Origin: Pseudomonadota bacterium
GTDB taxonomy: Bacteria > Pseudomonadota > Gammaproteobacteria > Burkholderiales > Sulfuriferulaceae
Length of the DNA stretch: 64,000 nt
Reading direction: 5' to 3'
NCBI GenBank assembly: GCA_021790515.1
Contig: JAJYHV010000049.1
Span: 1-64,000 of the forward strand
Below the pieces are notes generated by a model that was given only the letters and a program-made list of their open reading frames with translations, did no database searches and had not been told where the DNA came from. The translations under genes were made by a program, and so were the position numbers. This document shows, in pieces, positions 8,844 to 18,915 of this stretch (position 1 is its first letter; the number at the start of each line of letters is the position of its first letter).

Positions 8844-9922
8844 ATTTCACCGCTCAAGCCACAGCTATTGCTCGCATCCTGCGCCCACCAGTCAGCCGTG
8901 TCATGCCCCAGACCCGCAATGGCGTGCCGTGCCGACACATATTCTGCCTGCTCCAGTAATTGCGTGCGGTTTGCTGTCGGCAAACGTCCGTGCAGATGGG
9001 CCCGACGCGCGATGCCCAATGGGGTTTTTTGCCAGACAACACTGTTCAACACCCGGTCAGCCGCCGCGCCATCGTTACACACCAGAATCAAATCGCAACC
9101 AGCATCAAGCGCTGCCTGCGCCCGCGCAACCACATCGCCAGCAACGCCGGCACCTGCCATCGACAAGTCATCGCTAATAATAGCGCCGTCAAATCCCAGT
9201 TGTCCCCGCAACACCTGCTGTAACCAGAAAGACGAAAAACCAGCCGGCCGCTCATCAACTTTGGCATACCGTACATGCGCTGGCATCACGCCCGGCAAAC
9301 CATCGGCCATCAAACGCCGGTATGGCAACAGGTCTGCCGCCAATAAATCGTCCAGCGTGCGCGTATCAATCGGCAATTGCCGGTGTGAATCTGCCTCCAC
9401 GAAACCATGGCCAGGGAAATGCTTCGCCACCGCTGCCATACCCGCACCGCGCATCCCCATCATCAAAGCGTGCGCCAAATCTCCCACTACCCAAGGGTTC
9501 GCATGCAAGGCACGGCTGCCAATCACCGTAGACCGTCCATAATCCAGATCCAACACCGGTGCAAAACTGAAATCAATGCCATGAGCACGCAATTCTGCAG
9601 CCAGTACGTAACCACACGAGCGCGCCATTTGCAAGGCGCGCGCCGGATGCTGATCGTGCAACTGTCCCAACACCTGCATGGCTGGCAACAGGGTAAACCC
9701 GTCCCGAAAACGCTGCACCCGGCCGCCTTCATGATCCGTTGCAATCAAAATATGTGGCCGCACTTCACGAATCGCTGCTACCAATGCATCCAGTTGTGTT
9801 GGCGAGGCATAATTACGCGCAAACAGAATCACGCCACCAACCAATGGATGTTGCAGACGCACGACATCTTCGGCAACCAGTTCCAGGCCGATCACATCGA
9901 GCATCACCGGACCAAGACTCAT
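8840..9922 (-). CDS. nagZ: Beta-N-acetylglucosaminidase NagZ
   Basis: 360 residues, glycoside hydrolase family 3. It removes N-acetylglucosamine from anhydromuropeptides in cytoplasmic cell-wall recycling. Seen: DHEGGRVQRFRDGFT near residue 65, the family motif KHFPGHGFVEADSH near 165 (the His/Asp pair assists catalysis) and ISDDLSMAGA near 245 carrying the nucleophilic Asp. No signal peptide. It overlaps acpS upstream and the glycosylase downstream by 4 nt each. The neighbourhood acpS-nagZ is usual in betaproteobacteria. Confidence 0.94.
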   Translation of the reverse strand: MSLGPVMLDVIGLELVAEDVVRLQHPLVGGVILFARNYASPTQLDALVAAIREVRPHILIATDHEGGRVQRFRDGFTLLPAMQVLGQLHDQHPARALQMARSCGYVLAAELRAHGIDFSFAPVLDLDYGRSTVIGSRALHANPWVVGDLAHALMMGMRGAGMAAVAKHFPGHGFVEADSHRQLPIDTRTLDDLLAADLLPYRRLMADGLPGVMPAHVRYAKVDERPAGFSSFWLQQVLRGQLGFDGAIISDDLSMAGAGVAGDVVARAQAALDAGCDLILVCNDGAAADRVLNSVVWQKTPLGIARRAHLHGRLPTANRTQLLEQAEYVSARHAIAGLGHDTADWWAQDASNSCGLSGEI

Positions 9923-10299
9923 ACACCCTCCAAAATGACTGTCGCCACCACCATCTCGCGCTCGTCGCTAATGGACACATGCCAACGCATCACACCACGA
10001 TGGGCAAGCCAATTCTGCAATGCCGGAGCAAACGCCAACGCCGGCTTGCCCAGCTCATCATGGGTCACCATGATGTCCGTCAACTGTACCGGCGGACGCA
10101 AACCTGTTCCCGCCGCCTTGGCAAACGCCTCTTTGGCTGCAAACCGCTTGGCCAGAAACCGCCCCACGTCACCTGTATATGGCACTTCTTTCTGCTCTTG
10201 TACCGCCAGCAAACGCTCCAACGCACGTACGCCATGACGCTGCCACATTCTATCCAGCCGCGCCACATTGACAATATCCGTACCCAATCCATAAATCAT
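9919..10299 (-). CDS. acpS: Holo-[acyl-carrier-protein] synthase AcpS
   Basis: 126 residues. It transfers 4'-phosphopantetheine from CoA to acyl carrier protein. The start MIYGLGTDIVNVARLDRM carries the Mg-binding Asp of GTDIV, and FLAKRFAAKEAFAKAAGTG is the second conserved block. The frame is open well upstream of 10299, but that part has no similarity and overlaps the radical SAM gene, so the ATG at 10299 with its 4-nt overlap was chosen. Confidence 0.94.
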   Translation of the reverse strand: MIYGLGTDIVNVARLDRMWQRHGVRALERLLAVQEQKEVPYTGDVGRFLAKRFAAKEAFAKAAGTGLRPPVQLTDIMVTHDELGKPALAFAPALQNWLAHRGVMRWHVSISDEREMVVATVILEGV

Positions 10300-11156
10300 G
10301 CAAACACCTTGACCGGCAAACCCAATGCCCGGATTTTTTCTGCATACGCTTCCAGCCAGGATACCGGCAAGGCAGACAAATGAGGGGCAGCCTCTTGCAT
10401 GGAAGGGCGCGCCAAACCATACAACAACACCCCACGCACACCACTGTCCATCAATCCGGCAATTGCCGCCAGCCAACTTTCCTGTTCGACTGACGATGGT
10501 GGTTTGCCATCCCATGCCAGCACACAAGTCTGTATCCAGGTCGGGCACAACCCGGCTGCGAGGCGCAAATTACTCTGCAAGCGCGATGATGACATGCGCG
10601 TACCATTCATGCGACGCAAACCCGCGGGCGTCACGCTATCCATTTTGAACCACAATTCGCCATCGCGCTGCGCCGCCAAAACACGCAATCCGTCCTGTAC
10701 CCAGGATTTATCGACCAGACTGCCGTTACTGATGACACGAATAGCCACCGTATCATTCAAACCGAATTCCGCACGAATCTGCGCTACCAATGCAATTGCA
10801 TCGGCAAACTCGTGCGCGCTGGTCGGTTCACCGTCACCAGAAAACGCAATATCACGTACAACGCGCATCTGTTCCGGCACCCGCCGTTGCATGAAATCGC
10901 CGTGCATCAACTGCGCCAGCATATCGCGCAATTCCTGGGCAAGCAGCGGCAAATCAACCGGTGGTGCACTACCGCGCTGCAAATCCGGCACCTGACAATA
11001 GGCACAGCGCCAATTGCAAGCATGATTGGTATTCAGATTGATGCCCACAGACACACCACCGGAACGACGGGATACCACCGGGTAGACGTACTGCATGACA
11101 GCATCACGACTACGATGATAGATGGTCAGGATTTTTCCGTCAGGGCTTTCTGCCAT
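10296..11156 (-). CDS. Radical SAM protein (COG0731-like)
   Basis: 286 residues. The radical SAM cluster motif CNWRCAYCQVP near residue 48 binds a 4Fe-4S cluster and S-adenosylmethionine; 'AFSGDGEPTSAHEF' follows as the glycine-rich SAM-binding element. The arrangement resembles the COG0731 group, often annotated as wyosine-synthetase-like, although bacteria do not make wyosine, so its substrate is unknown. The start was set at ATG 11156, preceded by AGAGAGAAGAAA; the open frame further upstream runs into tRNA-Val and cannot be coding. First gene of the chain leading to uvrC. Confidence 0.75.
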   Translation of the reverse strand: MAESPDGKILTIYHRSRDAVMQYVYPVVSRRSGGVSVGINLNTNHACNWRCAYCQVPDLQRGSAPPVDLPLLAQELRDMLAQLMHGDFMQRRVPEQMRVVRDIAFSGDGEPTSAHEFADAIALVAQIRAEFGLNDTVAIRVISNGSLVDKSWVQDGLRVLAAQRDGELWFKMDSVTPAGLRRMNGTRMSSSRLQSNLRLAAGLCPTWIQTCVLAWDGKPPSSVEQESWLAAIAGLMDSGVRGVLLYGLARPSMQEAAPHLSALPVSWLEAYAEKIRALGLPVKVFA

Positions 11157-11285
11157 TTTCTTCTCTCTGTGACCAGTAAGTGGTGACCGGTTTATTCCAC
11201 CAAAGCGCCTCGACCAGCTGGAAATAAAAGCTCCCGAAGCAAAAGAATACATCCCGCGTTTCATGACCCGGTACGGCAAAAACAC

Positions 11286-11314
11286 AAAAAGCACTGAATT
11301 ATCAGTGCTTTTTT
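11286..11314. terminator. Bidirectional rho-independent terminator
   Basis: Stem GCACTGA / TCAGTGC with loop ATTA, flanked by A5 on the left and T-run on the right. On the minus strand it lies 9 bp past the 3' end of tRNA-Val and would end its transcript. Confidence 0.8.
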
Positions 11315-11322
11315 CGTATTTC

Positions 11323-11398
11323 TGGTGGGTGCTGAGGGGTTCGAACCCCCGACATTCGCCTTGTAAGGGCGACGCTCTACCAACTGAGCTAAGCACCC
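11323..11398 (-). tRNA. tRNA-Val (anticodon TAC)
   Basis: A 76-nt cloverleaf reads on the minus strand with acceptor GGGTGCT / AGCACCC, D arm, anticodon stem TCGCC / GGCGA enclosing loop CTTACAA (anticodon TAC), T loop TTCGAAC and encoded CCA. It follows hupB by 9 bp, as in many betaproteobacteria. Confidence 0.96.
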
Positions 11399-11407
11399 GA
11401 AAGCGCG

Positions 11408-11680
11408 TCAGTTTACCGCATCTTTCAGGATTTTACCAGCACGAAATTTAGGGACCTTGGCTGCCTGAATCTTGATGGCAGCACCCGTGGCAGGATTGCG
11501 CCCTTCACGCTCGGCACGCTCACCCACATAAAACGAACCAAAACCTACCAAGCTTACTTCCTGGCCATTTTTCAACGATGTCACAATAGCCTCCAGCGTA
11601 CCATCAAGTGCGCGTGCAGCCTGTGCCTTTGTCAAATCCGCCGACTGTGCAATCATGTCCACCAATTCCGATTTGTTCAC
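11408..11680 (-). CDS. hupB: DNA-binding protein HU-beta
   Basis: 90 residues, the exact family length. HU is a nucleoid dimer that bends DNA non-specifically. Seen: [20 protein letters not shown], the core [17 protein letters not shown] and the beta-arm with GRNPATG. The start is GTG at 11680, supported by an AAAGGGGAAA Shine-Dalgarno just upstream and by family length; the longer open frame is not conserved. It is preceded by a near-consensus promoter and lies downstream of lon, a classic order. Confidence 0.95.
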   Translation of the reverse strand: MNKSELVDMIAQSADLTKAQAARALDGTLEAIVTSLKNGQEVSLVGFGSFYVGERAEREGRNPATGAAIKIQAAKVPKFRAGKILKDAVN

Positions 11681-11725
11681 GTGTTTCCCCTTTGTGTTAA
11701 TGTTCAAACAAGTGCCGCAGTTGGC

Positions 11726-11755
11726 TTTATAGCAAGGGGCAAATTCAGCTGTCAA
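11726..11755 (-). promoter_or_regulatory. Sigma-70-like promoter of hupB
   Basis: On the minus strand a perfect -35 TTGACA (11755-11750) and -10 TATAAA (11731-11726) are separated by 18 bp, about 45 bp before the hupB start codon. This would allow hupB to be transcribed independently of lon. Confidence 0.75.
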
Positions 11756-11875
11756 GTAAAATCGGCTGTTTTGCTTTATTTATATACACTTTACCCATTC
11801 AAGCCCCGATCCGAACATCATCCAGCCGAAAAATATCCGATTTTGAAAGCTCCATTGGCCAACACCGGGAGCTTG

Positions 11876-11903
11876 CCGAATTTAATGTACCGAACTTAAT
11901 GTA
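11876..11903. repeat. 14-bp tandem duplication (one mismatch)
   Basis: CCGAATTTAATGTA (11876-11889) is followed directly by CCGAACTTAATGTA (11890-11903) in the lon-hupB spacer. Confidence 0.8.
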
Positions 11904-11969
11904 TCAAATCTGATGCGCCATACCCGCAATGTTACAACAGGCATGGCGAATCGAACCCTACCCGTCCCC

Positions 11970-14402
11970 CTAATGCTTGACTGCAACAGGTTCGGCTTCG
12001 GGTACCGCAACCGCCAACACTTCAGCAACCGCTTCCTGTGGCGCCAATACAGGCTCTGGCAAGGGCTCGGGTTGACGCTCCAGCACGCGCTGCAAGACTT
12101 GATCAATCCATTTGACCGGTTGGATGTCAAGACGATTTTTAATGTTGTCCGGCATTTCGCTCAAATCACGTACATTCTCCTGCGGAATGAGCACTGTCTT
12201 GATGCCGCCACGCAGGGCGGCCAGCAACTTCTCTTTCAGTCCACCAATCGGCAACACTTCGCCACGCAAGGTAATTTCGCCCGTCATGGCAACATCCGCT
12301 CGCACAGGAATATTGGTCATCACCGACACCAACGCCGTACACAAGCCAATGCCGGCGCTCGGCCCGTCTTTTGGTGTAGCGCCCTCCGGCAAATGGATAT
12401 GCACGTCATACTTCTGGAACATCTCTTGATGGATACCGAGTGCCTGCGAACGGCTACGCACCACAGACAGGGCTGCCTTCACCGATTCCTGCATCACATC
12501 GCCCAACTGTCCGGTAGTAATCATGCCACCTTTGCCCGGCATTAATGCTGCTTCAATCGTCAATAACTCGCCGCCGACTTCTGTCCACGCCAATCCTGTG
12601 ACTTGGCCGACCTGATTACGCTCTTCAGCCATGCCATAGGTAAAGCGTCGCACACCCAGATATTTTTCCAGATTGCGCGCGTTGACCGTGATTTTTTTCA
12701 ATTTGCCAGGCTGGGTCAACAATGCCGTTACCACCTTGCGGCAGATTTTGGCAATATCTCTGTCCAAATTACGCACGCCAGCCTCACGGGTATAATAACG
12801 CACGATATCGCGCAACGCGCTCTCGGCAATCACGCACTCGTCTGCCTTCAGACCATTGACCTTGATCTGTTTCGGCACCAGATAACGTTCCGCAATGCTG
12901 ACTTTCTCATCCTCGGTGTAACCTGACAGGCGAATCATCTCCATTCTGTCCATCAATGGGGCAGGAATGTTGAACGAATTGGCAGTTGCCACAAACATGA
13001 CATCCGACAAATCGAAATCCACCTCGATGTAGTGATCAGAAAACGTGTGGTTCTGTTCCGGATCAAGCACTTCCAGCAAGGCTGACGACGGATCGCCACG
13101 AAAATCCTGCCCCATCTTGTCCACTTCATCCAGCAGGAACAAAGGATTACGAACGCCAACCTTGCTCATGCTCTGCAAAATCTTGCCCGGCATCGAACCA
13201 ATATACGTGCGCCGGTGACCACGAATTTCCGACTCGTCGCGTACACCACCCAAAGCCATGCGCACGAACTTCCGGTTGGTTGCCTTGGCGATAGATTGCC
13301 CCAACGAAGTTTTTCCCACGCCGGGAGGCCCGACCAGACACAGAATCGGCCCTTTCAGTTTCTCTACCCGTTGCTGCACCGCCAGATATTCGACAATGCG
13401 CTCCTTGACCTTATCCAGGCCGTAATGATCCTCATCCAGAATGGCCTGCGCCTTCTTCAGATCACGACTGATACGGGTACGTTTGCGCCACGGCAGGGCG
13501 AGCAAGGCTTCGATATAACTGCGCACCACGGTCGCCTCTGCCGACATCGGTGACATCATGCGCAGCTTTTTGAGCTCTCCTTCTGCCTTGGTCTGCGCAT
13601 CCTTGCTCATGTGAGCAGCCGCAATGCGTTTTTCCAGCTCCTCCAGCTCAACGCCCTCTTCACCATCTCCCAATTCCTTCTGGATGGCTTTTACCTGTTC
13701 GTTCAGATAGTAATCACGCTGGCTTTTCTCCATCTGCCGCTTGACACGACCACGGATACGTTTTTCTACCTGCAGGATGTCGATTTCGCCTTCCAGCAAG
13801 TTCATCAAGCGATTCAAACGCTCCTGCACATCCTGCATGGCGAGGATTTCCTGTTTATGCTCCAGTTTGAGCGGCAAATGCGCGGCGACGGTATCCGTCA
13901 ACCGGCCCACCTCCTCAATGCTGACCAGCGAGGTCAGCAACTCGGACGGAATCTTCTTGTTCAGCTTGATATACTGGTCAAACTGGCTAATCAACGCCCG
14001 ACGTGCCGCCTCGGTTTCCTTGTCAAAGACATCGTTGTCTGCCGGCAGCACATCCACTGTGCCGGCCAGATAAGTATCCATATCGATGTATTCGTGCACC
14101 CGTGCACGGCGCTCGCCCTCGACCAGCACTTTAACCGTGCCATCCGGCAATTTCAGCAACTGCAACACAGTCGCCACCGTACCGATCCTGAACATATCCT
14201 CGGGCAAAGGTTCGTCTTCCGAAGCGGTTTTTTGTGCTGCCAACAAAATGCTCTTGCCCGCTTCCATCGCTACTTCCAGTGCACGGGTAGATTTGGTTCG
14301 CCCCACAAACAATGGAATAACCATGTGTGGAAACACCACCACATCGCGCAGCGGCAACAAGGGCAATGTCAATGATTCAGTATGGTGAACAGGGGTATTC
14401 AT
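11970..14402 (-). CDS. lon: ATP-dependent protease Lon
   Basis: 810 residues. The N-terminal substrate-recognition domain (LPLLPLRDVVVFPHMVIPL), the AAA+ module with Walker A GPPGVGKTSLGQSIA near residue 360 and Walker B FLLDEVDKMG near 425, and the C-terminal protease with PEGATPKDGPSAGIGL (catalytic Ser near 680; Lys from 'GGLKEKLLAA' near 720) are all present. Lon degrades misfolded and regulatory proteins. The last ~25 residues, rich in Glu, Val and Pro, form a lineage-specific tail. It follows clpX with a 213-bp gap that holds its own promoter. Confidence 0.96.
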   Translation of the reverse strand: MNTPVHHTESLTLPLLPLRDVVVFPHMVIPLFVGRTKSTRALEVAMEAGKSILLAAQKTASEDEPLPEDMFRIGTVATVLQLLKLPDGTVKVLVEGERRARVHEYIDMDTYLAGTVDVLPADNDVFDKETEAARRALISQFDQYIKLNKKIPSELLTSLVSIEEVGRLTDTVAAHLPLKLEHKQEILAMQDVQERLNRLMNLLEGEIDILQVEKRIRGRVKRQMEKSQRDYYLNEQVKAIQKELGDGEEGVELEELEKRIAAAHMSKDAQTKAEGELKKLRMMSPMSAEATVVRSYIEALLALPWRKRTRISRDLKKAQAILDEDHYGLDKVKERIVEYLAVQQRVEKLKGPILCLVGPPGVGKTSLGQSIAKATNRKFVRMALGGVRDESEIRGHRRTYIGSMPGKILQSMSKVGVRNPLFLLDEVDKMGQDFRGDPSSALLEVLDPEQNHTFSDHYIEVDFDLSDVMFVATANSFNIPAPLMDRMEMIRLSGYTEDEKVSIAERYLVPKQIKVNGLKADECVIAESALRDIVRYYTREAGVRNLDRDIAKICRKVVTALLTQPGKLKKITVNARNLEKYLGVRRFTYGMAEERNQVGQVTGLAWTEVGGELLTIEAALMPGKGGMITTGQLGDVMQESVKAALSVVRSRSQALGIHQEMFQKYDVHIHLPEGATPKDGPSAGIGLCTALVSVMTNIPVRADVAMTGEITLRGEVLPIGGLKEKLLAALRGGIKTVLIPQENVRDLSEMPDNIKNRLDIQPVKWIDQVLQRVLERQPEPLPEPVLAPQEAVAEVLAVAVPEAEPVAVKH

Positions 14403-14447
14403 GGGACTTTTTCCTCAAAAATGCCGTTATCATGACGGTACATGCTG

Positions 14448-14476
14448 CATATACAGGCGAATCAGCATATTTCAAG
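14448..14476 (-). promoter_or_regulatory. Candidate lon promoter with sigma-32-like -35
   Basis: On the minus strand, CTCTTGAAA (14478-14470) resembles the heat-shock -35 box (CTTGAA). It is followed after 16 bp by TATATG at 14453-14448, and CCTGTATA overlaps the -10. Either sigma-70 or sigma-32 could use it. Heat-shock control of lon is well known in proteobacteria; here it is inferred from the boxes only. Confidence 0.4.
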
Positions 14477-14615
14477 AGGACGCACGCTACAATCAGAGGC
14501 GAACCACGCCACAGGCAAACAATTCACTACCTGCAGCACTGATTCCAGCGCCAATTCTGTCAGGGCATCCCGACAAAACAAACAAAACCCACTGATGGAA
14601 CGCACGCCAGCACGT

Positions 14616-15887
14616 TCAGGATGCCACTTTCTCCTGATCGGCATAAATCAGCAACGGTTTGCTCTCGCCCAACACGCTGCCTTCATCCACGACCACTTTG
14701 CTGACATCTTTCATCGATGGCAATTCAAACATGATATCCAGCAAAGCATGTTCGATAATCGAACGCAACCCGCGCGCGCCCGTTTTACGCGCCAGTGCAC
14801 GACTGGCAATCGCTTTGAGCGCTTCCGGGCGAAATTCCAGTTCGACCCCTTCCATCTCGAACAAACGACCATACTGTTTACTGAGCGCATTTTTGGGTTG
14901 CGTCAGAATGGTAACCAATGCCTCTTCATCGAGTTCTTCCAGTGTTGCAATCACCGGCAAGCGACCAATCAATTCCGGAATCAAACCAAATTTGATCAAA
15001 TCTTCCGGCTCGACTTCCTGCAACAAAGTCGACACATCCTTGCTGTTGTCCTTGCTGCGCACTTCCGCACCAAAACCGATACCACCCTTGGTGGTACGAT
15101 TCTGGATGACACGTTCCAGGCCAGCAAACGCGCCGCCACAAATGAACAGGATATTGGTCGTATCGACCTGCACAAATTCCTGATTGGGGTGCTTGCGTCC
15201 TCCTTGCGGCGGAATGGAAGCGGTTGTTCCTTCAATCAGCTTGAGCAATGCCTGTTGCACACCTTCGCCCGACACATCACGGGTAATGGAAGGGTTCTCC
15301 GACTTGCGCGAAATCTTGTCAATTTCGTCGATGTACACAATTCCATTCTTGGCTTTTTCAACATCATAATCACATTTCTGCAACAGCTTCTGAATGATGT
15401 TTTCAACGTCTTCCCCCACGTAACCGGCTTCGGTCAACGTAGTGGCATCCGCCATCACGAACGGCACATCGAGCAAACGCGCCAGCGTTTGCGCCAGCAA
15501 GGTTTTACCGGAACCTGTCGGACCAACCAACAGGATATTGCTCTTGGCCAACTCAACATCAGATTTGCCACCAGATTTTCCACCATCATGGCGCAAGCGT
15601 TTGTAATGGTTGTATACTGCCACAGCCAGAATACGCTTGGCTTTATCCTGATCGATGACATAATCATCCAGAATCTGGCAAATCTGTGCCGGTGTCGGCA
15701 ACGATGATTTATCCAGACTGCCAACCTTGTCCTGCTGAATTTCATCGCGGATGATATCGGTACACAAATCCACACATTCATCACAAATGAATACCGATGG
15801 CCCGGCAATCAACTTACGTACTTCATGCTGGCTCTTACCGCAAAATGAACAATGGAGCAATTTTTCACCACCGATTTTTTCAGACAT
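14616..15887 (-). CDS. clpX: ClpXP protease ATPase subunit ClpX
   Basis: 423 residues. The N-terminal zinc-binding domain has CSFC (residues 13-16) and CDEC (35-38). The AAA+ core has Walker [16 protein letters not shown] near 120 and Walker [12 protein letters not shown] near 185. [13 protein letters not shown] and the IGF loop (KGGIGFGAE) that docks onto ClpP are visible. ClpX unfolds tagged substrates and feeds them into ClpP, whose gene is 48 bp upstream. Confidence 0.97.
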   Translation of the reverse strand: MSEKIGGEKLLHCSFCGKSQHEVRKLIAGPSVFICDECVDLCTDIIRDEIQQDKVGSLDKSSLPTPAQICQILDDYVIDQDKAKRILAVAVYNHYKRLRHDGGKSGGKSDVELAKSNILLVGPTGSGKTLLAQTLARLLDVPFVMADATTLTEAGYVGEDVENIIQKLLQKCDYDVEKAKNGIVYIDEIDKISRKSENPSITRDVSGEGVQQALLKLIEGTTASIPPQGGRKHPNQEFVQVDTTNILFICGGAFAGLERVIQNRTTKGGIGFGAEVRSKDNSKDVSTLLQEVEPEDLIKFGLIPELIGRLPVIATLEELDEEALVTILTQPKNALSKQYGRLFEMEGVELEFRPEALKAIASRALARKTGARGLRSIIEHALLDIMFELPSMKDVSKVVVDEGSVLGESKPLLIYADQEKVAS

Positions 15888-15935
15888 CGTCTCATGCTCC
15901 TGTAATTTGCCAAAAGTAATCTGTCAAAAACACCG

Positions 15936-16565
15936 TTACTTCGCAATTTCCTCACGACGGGTCAGAATCTTATCGACCAACCCATAGGCAACGGCCTCCT
16001 CGGCTCCCATGAAATTGTCACGATCCGTGTCTTTTTCAAGTGTTTCCAGACTCTGTCCCGTATGTTCGGCCATAATACCGTTCAAACGTTCACGCAAATA
16101 CAAAATTTCTTTGGCGTGAATGGCAATGTCAGACGCTTGTCCCTGAAAACCACCCAGCGGTTGATGAATCATGACACGGGAATTCGGCAGCACAAAGCGC
16201 TTGCCCTTGGTCCCTGCTGTCAGCAAAAAAGCGCCCATGCTGGCCGCTTGCCCCATACACAAGGTACTGACATCCGGTTTGATAAACTGCATCGTGTCAT
16301 AAATCGACAAACCGGCAGAAACCGAACCGCCTGGCGAATTGATATACAGATGAATGTCCTTGTCGGGATTTTCCGATTCCAGAAACAATAACTGCGCCAC
16401 CACCAGATTGGCCGATTGCTCTTCGACCACACCGACCAGAAACACGATGCGCTCTTTGAGCAGACGCGAATAAATGTCGTATGCGCGTTCGCCGCGCCCA
16501 CTTTGCTCCACCACCATGGGCACCAGCCCCAATCCTTGTGGTTCCTGGTTCATGTCCCAATTCAT
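15936..16565 (-). CDS. clpP: ATP-dependent Clp protease proteolytic subunit ClpP
   Basis: 209 residues, normal length. This serine peptidase forms the tetradecameric chamber of ClpXP. The catalytic Ser lies in [12 protein letters not shown] near residue 107, the His in [10 protein letters not shown] near 132, and the Asp in the '[11 protein letters not shown]' region near 180. The start overlaps the tig stop by 4 nt. The alternative start at MNQEPQ (4 codons later) cannot be excluded. Confidence 0.97.
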   Translation of the reverse strand: MNWDMNQEPQGLGLVPMVVEQSGRGERAYDIYSRLLKERIVFLVGVVEEQSANLVVAQLLFLESENPDKDIHLYINSPGGSVSAGLSIYDTMQFIKPDVSTLCMGQAASMGAFLLTAGTKGKRFVLPNSRVMIHQPLGGFQGQASDIAIHAKEILYLRERLNGIMAEHTGQSLETLEKDTDRDNFMGAEEAVAYGLVDKILTRREEIAK

Positions 16566-17875
16566 GCCTGTTCCTTTTCCATCAATGCGGCAAACGTCAC
16601 GGGCTCATCCCTGACCTTGACCTGATCGAGCACCCATTCCACGACCTGATTTTCCAATGCCTGCGCACGAATTTCCTGCATACGCTCCGGCGACTGGCGG
16701 TACCAAGTCACCACGTTTTCCGGTTCTTCATAACTTTGCGCCAGTGCGTCGATAATCGAGGCCATCTGGTCAGCGGACGCCGTCAATTGTTGCACTTGTA
16801 TGACATGTGACACAATCAACCCCAACATCACCCGCTGTTTCGCCTGATTTTCAAACAAACTTAGCGACAAACCACTGCCAGCAATATCCATACCACGCGC
16901 TCGCATATCCTGCTCGGCCTTGGACAACAACTGACGGGATTCCTCCTGCACCAACGCTTTTGGCGGCTCAAAAGGCGTGACTGCCATCAATGCCTGCCAT
17001 ATCTGCTGACGCACGCGCGCCTGCACCCGATTGGTCGCCTCACGCTGCAAATTAGCCAGAATCTCGGCACGCATGACTGTAACATCACCGTCAGCAATCC
17101 CCAGGCTCATGGCAAATTCTGCATCAATGGCCGGCAATACTGCTTCTGTCACCGTCTGCACCACAATATCGAACTGCGCCGTCTTGCCAGCCAGATGATT
17201 GGCCTGATAATCCGCCGGAAAACTGACCATCACCTGACGCGCCTCACCGGCATTCGCGCCCAACAAACCTTGCTCAAATTCCGGCAAAGTCCTGCCAGCG
17301 CCAATCTCCAATAAAAATCCTGTTGCCTCGCCACCCTCAAACGGCGCGCCATCGATGGTGCCGATAAAATCCACCGTCAACCGATCACCCATTTGTGCGG
17401 CACGCGTCACATTCTGCCAACTGGCGCGCTGCTTGCTCAACACCGTCAGGGTGTTATCCACTTCGGCCTCGCCCACTTCCACCACCGGACGCACGATTTC
17501 CTGCCCGCTCAAATCACCAAGAACGATATCCGGATACACTTCAAACACCGCATAACATTCGAATGTACCTTCACTCGTTATTTCGGGTTTGGGTTCAATA
17601 CGCGGGTATCCTGCCACGCGCAAGCCGTGCACATTCACCACATCGGCAAATGCCTCGCCAATAGCGCGTTCCAGCACTTCCCGACGCACTTCGGCACCAT
17701 GCTGGCGCACAACGATATCCATCGGCACCTTGCCTGGCCGAAAACCGGCTACCCGTGTACTGCGGGCAATCTGTTTCAACTGCTGTGCAACCTTGACCTC
17801 TACTTCAGCCAAACCGACCATCAAGCCGACACGACGCTCCAACGCGTCCAATTGTTCAATTTCCGTATGTTGCAT
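16562..17875 (-). CDS. tig: Trigger factor (ribosome-associated chaperone)
   Basis: 437 residues. The ribosome-binding signature [15 protein letters not shown] is near residue 42, a PPIase (FKBP-like) domain with [14 protein letters not shown] near 155, and the helical C-terminal domain follows. It shields nascent chains at the exit tunnel. It heads the tig-clpP-clpX run, with tRNA-Leu 60 bp upstream on the same strand. Confidence 0.95.
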   Translation of the reverse strand: MQHTEIEQLDALERRVGLMVGLAEVEVKVAQQLKQIARSTRVAGFRPGKVPMDIVVRQHGAEVRREVLERAIGEAFADVVNVHGLRVAGYPRIEPKPEITSEGTFECYAVFEVYPDIVLGDLSGQEIVRPVVEVGEAEVDNTLTVLSKQRASWQNVTRAAQMGDRLTVDFIGTIDGAPFEGGEATGFLLEIGAGRTLPEFEQGLLGANAGEARQVMVSFPADYQANHLAGKTAQFDIVVQTVTEAVLPAIDAEFAMSLGIADGDVTVMRAEILANLQREATNRVQARVRQQIWQALMAVTPFEPPKALVQEESRQLLSKAEQDMRARGMDIAGSGLSLSLFENQAKQRVMLGLIVSHVIQVQQLTASADQMASIIDALAQSYEEPENVVTWYRQSPERMQEIRAQALENQVVEWVLDQVKVRDEPVTFAALMEKEQA

Positions 17876-17935
17876 GGCAAATCCTTATCTTACCTGTCTG
17901 TATGAAGCTGTAATGACCTGCCGCAGCAAAGCCGG

Positions 17936-18020
17936 TGGTGCGAAAGGAGAGACTCGAACTCTCACGCCTTGCGGCGCTGGAACCTAAATCCAGTGCGTCT
18001 ACCAATTCCGCCACTCTCGC
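17936..18020 (-). tRNA. tRNA-Leu (anticodon TAG)
   Basis: An 85-nt class II tRNA on the minus strand: acceptor GCGAGAG, anticodon stem CTGGA / TCCAG enclosing TTTAGGT (anticodon TAG), a long variable arm (CGCCGCAAGGCG), T loop TTCGAGT and encoded CCA. It precedes tig. Confidence 0.95.
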
Positions 18021-18078
18021 AAACGGGTTAGTGTAATATAATTCATACCACCTTGTCAGCCTGTCTGTTCATTTTCTT

Positions 18079-18900
18079 ATGCAAGCACCCGCCATCCATC
18101 ACTACGAAAACTTCCCGGTTGCTTCATTTTTATTGCCGCGCCAATTGCGTGAAGCCACGCGAGTCATTTACTGGTTCGCCCGTTCGGCCGATGATATTGC
18201 GGACGAAGGTATTGCCAGCGTGGACGAACGCCTGGCCGCCCTGCAAGCGTACCGGGATGAATTATTGCGCATCGAGCGCCACATCACGCCGCAAACCGAG
18301 CTTTTTCGTAGCGTAGCAGAAATCATCCAGCGACACCAATTGCCCCTGAGCGCTTTTTACGATCTGCTGGACGCTTTTACTCAGGATGTCACCCAAACCC
18401 GTTATGCCAGTTTTGCCGAACTGATGGCGTATTGCCGCAAATCGGCCAACCCGGTCGGCCGACTGATCCTGCTTCTGCATGGGCAACAGGATGCAAAACT
18501 GCACGCCATGAGCGACGCCATCTGTACTGCGCTGCAACTGCTCAATTTCCTGCAGGACATCGCCATCGACTACGACAAAGGACGCATTTATCTGCCGCAG
18601 GAAGACCTCGCACGCTACCGCATCAACGAGGCGCAAATTGCAAAACATGACGCTGGCGGCACCTGGACGCCCTTCATGCTCGCGCAAATCCAGCGCACCC
18701 GGAAACTGTTGCAGGCCGGCGCTCCATTGGGTGTAGCGCTGCATGGTCGATTCGGGCTGGAAATCCGCTTCATCATTTCCAGCGCCGCCATTGCCCTGGA
18801 AAAACTGCACCGCGTCCACGGCGATGTGTTCCATGAACCCGTGCACCTTACCCCGCGCGACTGGCCTGCCGTCGTGTACCACGCGTTGCGTGCCAAATAA
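18079..18900 (+). CDS. hpnC: Squalene biosynthesis enzyme HpnC
   Basis: 273 residues, trans-isoprenyl diphosphate synthase fold. The first Asp-rich motif YWFARSADDIADE is near residue 34 and the second LNFLQDIAIDYDKGRIYLP near 155. HpnC converts hydroxysqualene diphosphate-derived intermediates in the bacterial HpnCDE route from farnesyl diphosphate to squalene. It is followed after 15 bp by hpnD and then hpnE, the standard order. Squalene-hopene cyclase is not in the window. Confidence 0.92.
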   Translation: MQAPAIHHYENFPVASFLLPRQLREATRVIYWFARSADDIADEGIASVDERLAALQAYRDELLRIERHITPQTELFRSVAEIIQRHQLPLSAFYDLLDAFTQDVTQTRYASFAELMAYCRKSANPVGRLILLLHGQQDAKLHAMSDAICTALQLLNFLQDIAIDYDKGRIYLPQEDLARYRINEAQIAKHDAGGTWTPFMLAQIQRTRKLLQAGAPLGVALHGRFGLEIRFIISSAAIALEKLHRVHGDVFHEPVHLTPRDWPAVVYHALRAK

Positions 18901-18915
18901 CGGATACCTTCTGCC

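Noticed and set aside
8403-9542. A 379-codon frame opposite the glycosylase gene and nagZ
   Set aside because: It is antisense to two conserved overlapping genes and has a composition typical of a shadow frame.
11165-11200. GGTGACC repeats with 'GGTTTATTCC', looking like a MITE end
   Set aside because: Only about ten bases match the family terminus and no partner end is present.
11290-11396. Extension of the radical SAM gene through tRNA-Val
   Set aside because: The frame stays open but would be read through a tRNA and a terminator; the conserved protein starts at 11156.
14442-15707. A 421-codon open frame on the + strand opposite clpX
   Set aside because: It lies antisense to a clearly conserved clpX and its translation is low-complexity, rich in Gln, Arg and His, as expected from the reverse strand of a coding gene.
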